From Flavisolibacter sp. (GTDB lineage Bacteria; Bacteroidota; Bacteroidia; Chitinophagales; Chitinophagaceae), in the NCBI GenBank assembly GCA_025936195.1, contig JAICTW010000191.1:1-6037 (forward strand): a stretch of 6,037 bases of DNA, given 5' to 3'. Positions 1-5,771 of the stretch are shown here, piece after piece. The notes under the pieces were generated by a model. That model did no database searches. It was not told where the DNA came from and saw only the letters and a list, made by a program, of their open reading frames with translations. The translations under genes were made by a program, and so were the position numbers. How positions within the stretch are numbered: position 1 is the stretch's first letter; every line of letters starts with the position of its first letter.

Positions 1-187
1 TATTGCTAAAATCACCTCCGATTATTTTGTCTTGAATGCAAAGCTCGAAGCTTTCATTGTAAAAAAAATACTAAGTGCATTTGTTGAAGCCGATAATGTT
101 TTTGATAAGAACTATGCCGATCTGTTGGGTTCGCAAATGCCCGGTCGCTGGCTAATGGGCGGAGTTAAAATATCTTTGTCAAAATAA
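1..187 (+). CDS. TonB-dependent outer-membrane receptor, C-terminal fragment (5' end outside window)
   Basis: The reading frame is open from base 2 to the TAA at 185-187 and gives 61 residues, so only the last beta-strands are visible. It contains NVFDKNYAD, the form of the 'N-x-FD-K-x-Y' turn found near the end of TonB-dependent receptors, then PGRWLMGG and a final alternating strand (VKISLSK). These receptors form a 22-strand barrel in the outer membrane and import siderophores, cobalamin, glycans or other ligands using TonB energy; the ligand cannot be told from this tail. The protein ends in Lys rather than the terminal aromatic residue common in outer-membrane barrels, and the last strand has few aromatics. 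The stop overlaps the ATG of the aldehyde dehydrogenase by one base (TAATG), pointing to one operon. Family assignment is fairly secure; the subfamily (for example BtuB-like) is unknown. Confidence 0.82.
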   Translation, partial: IAKITSDYFVLNAKLEAFIVKKILSAFVEADNVFDKNYADLLGSQMPGRWLMGGVKISLSK

Positions 188-1719
188 TGTTCATGCAAGA
201 CGTATTACAACAACTGGGAATTGCTGCCAAAAACAGCGGTGCTTCTACCGGCAGTGAGTGGGCCGAAGGAAATGGAAAAACAATCACTTCCTTCTCTCCA
301 GTTGACGGAAAAAAAATTGCTGAAGTAAGTGGTTGTACAAATGAAGCCTACGAGCAGATTATCACCACTGCGCAAAAAGCATTTTTAGAATGGCGTATGT
401 GGCCCTCACCAAAACGCGGTGATGTGGTGAGACAAATAGGTGAAGAACTAAGAAAGAACAAAGAAGTGCTTGGCAAACTTGTTTCGTATGAAATGGGAAA
501 GAGTTTGCAGGAAGGTTATGGCGAAGTACAGGAGATGATTGACATCTGTGATTTTGCTTTGGGCTTGTCACGACAATTGCACGGAATGACCATGCACAGT
601 GAACGTCCCGGCCACCGCATGTACGAGCAATGGCATTCATTGGGAATTGTTGCCATAATCTCTGCCTTCAATTTTCCTGTTGCTGTATGGAGCTGGAATG
701 CTATGCTGGCATGGGTTTGCGGCGATGTGATCGTATGGAAACCTTCAGAGAAAACACCACTGTGCGCCGTAGCTTGTCAAAACATCATTGCAAAAGTGTT
801 CAAACAAAATAATGTTCCTGAAGGTGTTTGCAATTTGGTGGTTGGTGAAAGAGATTTGGGCGAACGCATTTCAAACGATACAAGAATTCCATTGGTGTCG
901 GCAACCGGTTCTACAAGAATGGGCAAAGCAGTTGGCGCTGCTGTTGGTGCAAGATTGGGAAGATCATTATTGGAATTAGGTGGTAACAATGCCATCATCA
1001 TTTCAAAAGATGCTGACCTTGAAATGGCATTAGTAGGTTGTTTGTTTGGTGCTGTGGGCACTGCAGGACAACGTTGCACGACCACAAGAAGATTGATCAT
1101 TCAGGAAGAAGTATATGATCAATTCAAAAATAAATTGGTGAATGCCTACAAACAATTAAAAATTGGAAATCCTTTGGATGAAAAAAATCATGTGGGTCCA
1201 TTGATTGATAAAGATGCCGTGCAGATGTATTTGAACTCAATTGAAAAATGCAAACAGGAAGGTGGGAACTTTATTGTAGAAGGTGGCATATTGGAAGGAA
1301 AAGGTTTTGAAAGCGGTTGTTATGTAAAACCCTGCATTGCCGAAGTGCAGCCTCACTATCAAATAGTGCAGCATGAAACCTTTGCTCCTATCCTGTATTT
1401 ACTCAAATACAAAAATTTTGATGAAGCTATTGCTATTCAAAACGGAGTTCCGCAAGGTTTGTCTTCAGCAGTAATGACGTTGAATCTTCGCGAAGCGGAA
1501 CAATTTCTTTCCACTGCAGGCAGTGATTGCGGAATAGCTAATGTGAACATCGGAACATCTGGTGCAGAGATTGGCGGCGCTTTTGGCGGCGAAAAAGAAA
1601 CCGGTGGTGGAAGAGAAAGCGGAAGTGATGCCTGGAGAATTTATATGCGCCGGCAAACCAATACCATCAATTACAGCACCAGTCTGCCTTTGGCGCAAGG
1701 CATCAAGTTTGATTTGTAA
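187..1719 (+). CDS. Aldehyde dehydrogenase family 7 (antiquitin / L-piperidine-6-carboxylate dehydrogenase type)
   Basis: Full-length 510-residue cytoplasmic NAD(P)-dependent aldehyde dehydrogenase. Visible motifs: oxyanion Asn162 in FNFP, cofactor Lys185 in KPSE, Rossmann GSTRMG at 241-246, general base Glu263 in LLELGGNN, nucleophile Cys297 in GTAGQRC, and cofactor-ribose Glu397 in HETFAP. The ALDH7 signature is strong: SLLELGGNNAII, GSDCGIANVN, GAEIGGAFGGEKETGGGRE and the ending LPLAQGIKF closely match human ALDH7A1 as I remember it. By that alignment Glu116 (in GEVQE) and Arg296 correspond to Glu121 and Arg301 of ALDH7A1, which recognise the aminoadipate end of the substrate. The likely reaction is oxidation of 2-aminoadipate 6-semialdehyde / piperideine-6-carboxylate to 2-aminoadipate in lysine catabolism (amaB/pcd in other bacteria); the substrate is inferred. 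ATG187 overlaps the receptor stop; ATG193 is an alternative start two codons later. No Shine-Dalgarno sequence is obvious. Confidence 0.95.
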   Translation: MFMQDVLQQLGIAAKNSGASTGSEWAEGNGKTITSFSPVDGKKIAEVSGCTNEAYEQIITTAQKAFLEWRMWPSPKRGDVVRQIGEELRKNKEVLGKLVSYEMGKSLQEGYGEVQEMIDICDFALGLSRQLHGMTMHSERPGHRMYEQWHSLGIVAIISAFNFPVAVWSWNAMLAWVCGDVIVWKPSEKTPLCAVACQNIIAKVFKQNNVPEGVCNLVVGERDLGERISNDTRIPLVSATGSTRMGKAVGAAVGARLGRSLLELGGNNAIIISKDADLEMALVGCLFGAVGTAGQRCTTTRRLIIQEEVYDQFKNKLVNAYKQLKIGNPLDEKNHVGPLIDKDAVQMYLNSIEKCKQEGGNFIVEGGILEGKGFESGCYVKPCIAEVQPHYQIVQHETFAPILYLLKYKNFDEAIAIQNGVPQGLSSAVMTLNLREAEQFLSTAGSDCGIANVNIGTSGAEIGGAFGGEKETGGGRESGSDAWRIYMRRQTNTINYSTSLPLAQGIKFDL

Positions 1720-1738
1720 GCAATTCATTTTATCTTGG
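1708..1738 (+). promoter_or_regulatory. Candidate Bacteroidota-type promoter for the OmpA-like gene
   Basis: TTTG at 1708-1711 is followed 19 bases later by TATCTTGG at 1731-1738, which differs from the Bacteroidota -7 consensus TANNTTTG at one position; the spacing agrees with the usual -33/-7 distance. It overlaps the last codons of the aldehyde dehydrogenase gene and would give a leader of only about 10-15 bases before ATG1758. There is no terminator between the two genes, so read-through is also possible. Confidence 0.4.
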
Positions 1739-1757
1739 CCTCCGAACGCATCATCCT

Positions 1758-3311
1758 ATGAGAAAATTAGTTGTAACTCTGGCTTTCCTGCCCTTGTGCC
1801 TTCTTTCAAAAGCACAATTTTCAGCGGCATTGGTTGGCGGTCCCCAGGTGAATTCTGTAACTTCTCCTTTTACTTTGCTTCCTGATAGTTCTTCAAAAAC
1901 TGCCGGCAGCCATACCGGAATTAGTTTCGGTTTTATCGGGAATGTTTCTCTAAATAAAAAGCAATCCTTGTTTTTTCGTACAGGTGCTTTGTATTCGGCA
2001 AGAGGCGCCCAGGCCATTCAGAAATTTGATACTACCAAAGTAGATTTGGTTGATGAAAAGCAATACTTCGAGGCCACCAGCAATCTAAAAATAAATTACA
2101 TAGATGTTCCTGCCAATTTATTGTTCAAGCTGCCGCTAAAGGGAAAAACAAAATTCCTTTTGGGTGGAGGCATTCAGGCTTCTTTGTTTTACAACGGTTC
2201 AACAAAACTCAACACCATCAAAGCATACAAGGTCCAGGCGGATTCTGCTGTTCACTACGAATTCAAAGAAACGATTAACAACGATCTTCCTGTAGGCACG
2301 GCTGCTAACAAATACAGCGTGGTCCATTTTTCGGCCAATGCATTAACCGGTTTTGAATTTGGAAGAGCCTTCATAACACTTGATTATTCCAACGGGCTTA
2401 CTGATTTTTTCAGAAGCGAAGATCAATCCTTCCGCCATCGCACTATCGGTCTTCACCTGGGAGTTTTCCTTGGAAATCCGAAAGCAAAAATTGAAGTGGC
2501 CGACAGAGATAAAGACGGAGTTCCTGATGATGTGGATGAATGTCCTACAATACCCGGCACTGCTTTAACCAAAGGTTGTCCTGATAAAGACGGAGACGGC
2601 ATTGCAGACAAAGATGATAAATGTCCGGATCAGCCCGGAACACTGGCGAAGAACGGATGCCCGGTTACCGACAAGGATAATGATGGTATTATAGATGAAG
2701 AAGATGCCTGTCCCGACCAGGCTGGACCTGCAACAAATAAAGGTTGTCCTTTGTTTGATAAAGACGGCGACGGCGTTTTGGATATTGAAGATAAATGCCC
2801 TGATGTTCCGGGAGTTAAAAAATACAATGGCTGTCCTATACCTGATACCGATGGAGACGGTGTGAATGATGAAGAAGACCAATGCCCTGCTGTTGCCGGA
2901 ACTAAAGAGAATCACGGTTGTCCGGAAGTAAAGGAAGAACCGAAACAAACGGAAGTAACGGAAGAACAAAAACAAAAGATTGCCTATGCGGCTAAGCGGA
3001 TTGAGTTTGAAATAGGAAAAACCCGACTGTCTTCATCTTCTCATGAAGTGCTGGATGAAGTAGCAGAAATTCTGAAGAATAATCCAACGCTTAATATGAG
3101 AATTGAAGGACACACTTCGGGGCCGGACAGTAAATTGAACCAGGTCTTGTCTCAAAAACGGGCGGAGAGTGTGAAAGAGTATTTCATTTCAAAAGGCATA
3201 GAAGCGAGCCGACTTATTGCTCAGGGCTTTGGCTCAAGCAGGCACATAAGTAAGGACGGTGATAAAAAGGAAAATCCTGAAGACCGGCGTGTTGAATTGA
3301 TCATCTTCTAA
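1758..3311 (+). CDS. OmpA-family outer-membrane protein: beta-barrel, five TSP3 repeats, OmpA C-terminal domain
   Basis: This 517-residue envelope protein has four parts. Residues 1-20 are a signal peptide (MRKLV, hydrophobic core, cleavage near SKA-Q). About 21-240 is an outer-membrane barrel of the Bacteroidota porin-like type, with alternating strands such as INYIDVPANLLFKLPL and KFLLGGGIQASLF. Residues 249-389 hold five thrombospondin type 3 calcium-binding repeats. After a Glu/Lys-rich linker (390-408), about 409-517 is an OmpA domain (GHT at 451-453, LSQKRAESV at 464-472, RRVEL at 510-514) that in this family binds peptidoglycan. The likely role is tethering the outer membrane to the cell wall. 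Two OmpA-domain positions are unusual: the Asp expected after GHT is Ser454 with a loop one residue shorter than usual, and the Asn of the usual NRRVE is Asp509. Cys14 in the signal peptide is not in a lipobox. A separate terminator follows, so this is probably a single-gene unit or the end of the upstream operon. Confidence 0.93.
   Translation: MRKLVVTLAFLPLCLLSKAQFSAALVGGPQVNSVTSPFTLLPDSSSKTAGSHTGISFGFIGNVSLNKKQSLFFRTGALYSARGAQAIQKFDTTKVDLVDEKQYFEATSNLKINYIDVPANLLFKLPLKGKTKFLLGGGIQASLFYNGSTKLNTIKAYKVQADSAVHYEFKETINNDLPVGTAANKYSVVHFSANALTGFEFGRAFITLDYSNGLTDFFRSEDQSFRHRTIGLHLGVFLGNPKAKIEVADRDKDGVPDDVDECPTIPGTALTKGCPDKDGDGIADKDDKCPDQPGTLAKNGCPVTDKDNDGIIDEEDACPDQAGPATNKGCPLFDKDGDGVLDIEDKCPDVPGVKKYNGCPIPDTDGDGVNDEEDQCPAVAGTKENHGCPEVKEEPKQTEVTEEQKQKIAYAAKRIEFEIGKTRLSSSSHEVLDEVAEILKNNPTLNMRIEGHTSGPDSKLNQVLSQKRAESVKEYFISKGIEASRLIAQGFGSSRHISKDGDKKENPEDRRVELIIF
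2502..2924 (+). repeat. Five tandem TSP3-type calcium-binding repeats within the OmpA-like gene
   Basis: The repeats start at residues 249, 276, 305, 334 and 363, so the period is 27 then 29, 29 and 29 residues (87 bp). Each has an Asp-rich loop of the form DxDxDGxxDxxDxCP followed by a GCP. The two Cys of every repeat are 12 residues apart (262/274, 289/301, 318/330, 347/359, 376/388), so all ten cysteines fit a regular disulfide ladder. At the DNA level the copies have diverged, with GATAAAGACGG recurring, so this is an old protein repeat and not a recent tandem duplication. Confidence 0.92.
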
Positions 3312-3328
3312 ATAAATAAATGCACTCG

Positions 3329-3366
3329 TTCAAAGGCTCAACAATTCAGTTGAGCCTTTGAATTTT
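3329..3366 (+). terminator. Intrinsic terminator after the OmpA-like gene
   Basis: A perfect 14-bp stem, TTCAAAGGCTCAAC at 3329-3342 with its complement at 3349-3362, encloses the 6-base loop AATTCA. A short T run (3363-3366) follows. It lies 17 bases after the stop codon. The stem is long and the T tract weak, so it may also protect the mRNA 3' end. Confidence 0.8.
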
Positions 3367-3511
3367 AATGCTTCGCTGAAAATGAAAAATGGGTTATACC
3401 AGACGACCTTATCCGGCCTTGTTTTAACAACCACTTGTCCTTTTCTTCACAATCCTGTAAAAATGCTTTTTGTATTTTTACAGCTACTCAAATTTTAAAA
3501 CGATTATTTAC
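3367..3511. other. Intergenic region upstream of the S8 protease gene
   Basis: About 145 AT-rich bases lie between the terminator and ATG3512. They hold no plausible gene and no tRNA-like fold that I can see. They contain a small palindrome TTGTTTTAACAA (3419-3430) and the stronger inverted repeat at 3455-3483. The best -7-like string is TATTTTTA at 3473-3480, one mismatch from TANNTTTG, but no good -33 TTTG sits 17-23 bases upstream of it, so the promoter is unresolved. Confidence 0.5.
3455..3483. repeat. Perfect 10-bp inverted repeat upstream of the protease gene (possible operator or 5'-UTR hairpin)
   Basis: CTGTAAAAAT (3455-3464) is perfectly complementary to ATTTTTACAG (3474-3483), with a 9-base spacer GCTTTTTGT. 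It ends 28 bases before ATG3512. The right arm overlaps the best -7-like string, so a repressor bound here would cover the promoter; alternatively the repeat lies in the mRNA leader as an A/U-rich hairpin. The sequence does not decide between the two. Confidence 0.55.
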
Positions 3512-5182
3512 ATGCTGAACAAATTAAAACGATCCGTACTTGCCTTGTTTGCTGTTGCGGGCATTAGCATCGCGTCTTTTGCACAAACCAGTTCCGTAAA
3601 AACAGTTCCCCACGGGTGGCATTTAAAAGATCAAAAAACATCAGGCTTTTATGGTATCAGTCTCGATAAAGCCTATGATTTTGTAAAGGGAAAAAAGAGC
3701 CAGCCTGTTGTTGTGGCCATTATTGATTCCGGAATTGATACAACACATGAAGACCTGAAATCAGTTCTATGGACCAATCCAAAAGAAATTCCCGGCAACG
3801 GAATTGATGATGATGGAAATGGTTATGTTGATGATGTTCATGGTTGGAATTTTATTGGTGGCCGTGACGGCAGAAATGTAAAAGAAGATTCTTATGAAGC
3901 TGCCAGAGTATATCATGCTTACAAAGACAAATTCGAAAATCTCAGTGATCCTTCTACCCTAAGCAAAGCCGATCAGGAATTGTATCAAACCTGGAAAAGA
4001 GCTAAGGCTGACGTGGTTGACAATGTTGATCCTACTCAAATGCAACAGGTAAAATTTGTGTATGGAAAACTAAAGGCAGGCGATTCTGTAATCAAAAAAG
4101 ATCTGCAGAAAGATGAATACAGTGGCAAGGACCTGCAATCCTACACACCAACTTCTCCCGAAGCGACAGCTACAAAAAATATCATCCTGAGCATTTGCGC
4201 TGCTAACAATAACAACTTCGATATTACCAACACAATGTTGCTGGAAGAATTGGAAGGCGATCTGCGCAAAGCCGAAACCGTGAACACGCCTCCGCCAAAT
4301 TATCGTGGTGATATTGTAAAAGATAACGAGAACGACATCAATGATAAATTTTATGGCAACAATGATATCATGGCAGGAACGCCCTTCCACGGAACACACG
4401 TAGCCGGCATCATTGGTGCGGCTCGCAATAATGGAAAAGGAATTGACGGCATTGCCGATAATGTTCGCATTATGATGATACGTGCCGTGCCCGATGGCGA
4501 TGAGCATGATAAAGACATTGCACTCGCCATACGCTATGCTGTGGACAATGGTGCCAAGGTCGTTAACATGAGTTTTGGCAAAAGCTATTCACCACAAAAG
4601 CAGTGGGTGGACGACGCTGTGAAGTATGCAGAAAGCAAAGGCGTACTGCTGGTACATGCAGCAGGTAATGATGCAAAAGATTTGGACTCTGATTACAATT
4701 TCCCTACTCCAAAACTTTTAGATGGCACAAGGCCAACAAACTTCCTGACCATTGGCGCCAGTGGCGATCCTGGTAATGGCGGATTAGTAGCTTCTTTCTC
4801 AAATTATGGAAAGAAAGAAGTTGATGTATTTGCTCCCGGCGTAAATATTTATTCATCTATTCCAGGTGGTAACACTTATGGCAATGCTTCCGGAACCAGT
4901 ATGGCTTCTCCGGTAACTGCAGGTGTTGCTGCATTTTTGTTGGAATATTACCCCACATTAACAACGCAGCAATTGAAAACTGTATTGGAAAAAAGCGCAG
5001 TGGCTCCCGATATTAAAGCAACAAAACCCGGCACAGACGAGCAGGTAAGTTTGTCTGACCTGAGCGTAACCGGTGGTTTGGTGAATGCTTATGAAGCAGC
5101 CAAACTTGCCGATCAAATGACTTCGCAAAAGGCAAAACCTGTGAAAACAAAAATGAAGGTGAAGAAAGCAAAAAGAGCATAA
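3512..5182 (+). CDS. Exported subtilisin-like serine protease (S8 family) with large Asp-His insertion
   Basis: Exported endopeptidase of 556 residues. ATG3512 was chosen because it opens a clean signal peptide (MLNKLKRSV, hydrophobic core, cleavage near SFA-Q at 24-25); the frame extends upstream only to a TTG at 3470, which would add a polar leader. The subtilisin triad is complete: Asp72 in AIIDSGID, His293 in HGTHVAG, Ser463 in GTSMASP, with oxyanion Asn386 in AAGN. Asp72 and His293 are 221 residues apart, against about 32 in subtilisin. The insert begins with an EF-hand-like loop (DDDGNGYVDD, 99-108), followed by a charged, probably helical stretch (about 125-270) and YGNNDIMAGTPF before the His motif. 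No prodomain, beta-sandwich or type IX secretion C-terminal domain is visible. The protein ends in a Lys/Arg-rich tail (540-556). Periplasmic or surface location is inferred; the substrate is unknown. It has its own terminator. Confidence 0.94.
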   Translation: MLNKLKRSVLALFAVAGISIASFAQTSSVKTVPHGWHLKDQKTSGFYGISLDKAYDFVKGKKSQPVVVAIIDSGIDTTHEDLKSVLWTNPKEIPGNGIDDDGNGYVDDVHGWNFIGGRDGRNVKEDSYEAARVYHAYKDKFENLSDPSTLSKADQELYQTWKRAKADVVDNVDPTQMQQVKFVYGKLKAGDSVIKKDLQKDEYSGKDLQSYTPTSPEATATKNIILSICAANNNNFDITNTMLLEELEGDLRKAETVNTPPPNYRGDIVKDNENDINDKFYGNNDIMAGTPFHGTHVAGIIGAARNNGKGIDGIADNVRIMMIRAVPDGDEHDKDIALAIRYAVDNGAKVVNMSFGKSYSPQKQWVDDAVKYAESKGVLLVHAAGNDAKDLDSDYNFPTPKLLDGTRPTNFLTIGASGDPGNGGLVASFSNYGKKEVDVFAPGVNIYSSIPGGNTYGNASGTSMASPVTAGVAAFLLEYYPTLTTQQLKTVLEKSAVAPDIKATKPGTDEQVSLSDLSVTGGLVNAYEAAKLADQMTSQKAKPVKTKMKVKKAKRA

Positions 5183-5206
5183 ATGCACATCCACTTATAA
5201 ATTTAG

Positions 5207-5232
5207 ATCCCGGCTTATAGCCGGGATTTTTT
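5207..5232 (+). terminator. Intrinsic terminator after the S8 protease gene
   Basis: ATCCCGGCT (5207-5215) and AGCCGGGAT (5219-5227) form a perfect 9-bp GC-rich stem with a 3-base TAT loop. Six T (5227-5232) follow directly. It lies 24 bases after the protease stop codon and is a textbook rho-independent terminator. It ends only 25 bases before the dinB-family ATG. Confidence 0.92.
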
Positions 5233-5257
5233 ATTTTCATACTTCAAAACTACAGCT

Positions 5258-5770
5258 ATGGCAAATGTTGATCTTTCAAGAGTTCCCGAATATTATCACA
5301 GGTATATCAATCTTGTAATTGATGATGATCTGTCAACTGCTTTCGAAAAATACCAAAAGGAACTTCTCTCCTTTTTGAAAGACATTCCAAAGAAAAGATG
5401 GAATTACCGCTATGCAGAAGGCAAATGGTCCATTAAAGAAGTATTGCAGCATATTATTGATGCGGAAAGAGTTTTTGCCTACAGAGCGTTGTGCTTTGCA
5501 AGAAAAGATCAAACACCGCTGCCCAGCTTTGATGAAAATCTTTTTGCGGCCAATTCAAAAGCAGATGAAAGAAGCAAAAAAAATTTGATAAAAGAACTAA
5601 AAGCTTTACAGGAATCTTCAGCACAGTTGTTTCTTTCCTTTGATGAAGAGCAATTGGACCAGTCAGGAATTGCCAGTGGCAAATCCACTTATGTAAAAGG
5701 CATCGCTTACATTCTTCTGGGGCATGCTGTACATCATAAGAAGATTTTGGAAGAAAAATATTTGGAATAA
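5258..5770 (+). CDS. DinB-family protein (putative metal-dependent four-helix-bundle protein)
   Basis: Cytoplasmic protein of 170 residues, the usual size for the DinB/YfiT four-helix-bundle superfamily. Visible features are a first helix with PEYYHRYINLV (10-20), the family-typical YAEGKWSIKEVLQHIIDAER (52-71) and a last helix with GHAVHHKKILEEKYL (155-169). His65, His156 and His160 match the three-His metal site of the superfamily (one His in helix 2 and HxxxH in the last helix). Members include thiol-dependent transferases (bacillithiol, mycothiol) and damage-inducible proteins, but most are uncharacterised, so no specific reaction is assigned. There is no signal peptide. ATG5258 is the only sensible start. 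I see no convincing promoter in the 25 bases after the upstream terminator. The 3' end converges on the Imm33-like gene with a single base between the two stop codons. Confidence 0.9.
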   Translation: MANVDLSRVPEYYHRYINLVIDDDLSTAFEKYQKELLSFLKDIPKKRWNYRYAEGKWSIKEVLQHIIDAERVFAYRALCFARKDQTPLPSFDENLFAANSKADERSKKNLIKELKALQESSAQLFLSFDEEQLDQSGIASGKSTYVKGIAYILLGHAVHHKKILEEKYLE

Positions 5771-5771
5771 A

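Noticed and set aside
1758..1820. Lipoprotein signal in the OmpA-like protein because of Cys14
   Set aside because: The residues before the Cys (F-L-P-L) do not make a lipobox, and a normal cleavage site (SKA-Q) follows.
1562..1885. Plus-strand open frame spanning the end of the aldehyde dehydrogenase and the start of the OmpA-like gene
   Set aside because: It is out of frame with two strongly supported genes, and the translation shows no domain or sensible start context.
2565..2975. Long antisense open frame (136 codons) across the TSP3 repeats
   Set aside because: It mirrors the low-complexity Asp-rich repeats on the coding strand. Its translation is Phe/Ile/Arg-rich with no family pattern, and the plus-strand protein is unambiguous.
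3316..3325. Ten-base string ATAAATGCAC after the OmpA-like stop, repeated at 5179-5188 at the protease stop
   Set aside because: A 10-base AT-rich match without any extension is expected by chance. Its similar position before both terminators is probably coincidence.
3470..3511. TTG at 3470 as the start of the S8 protease
   Set aside because: It would place 14 polar/aromatic residues in front of a complete signal peptide and would start inside the inverted repeat. ATG3512 fits much better.
4070..4507. Antisense open frame of 145 codons inside the S8 protease gene
   Set aside because: It lies wholly within a clearly conserved protease frame containing the catalytic His, and its translation has no recognisable motif.
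5013..5240. Antisense open frame starting in the protease terminator region
   Set aside because: It overlaps the protease C-terminus and the terminator hairpin, and no protein family is recognisable.
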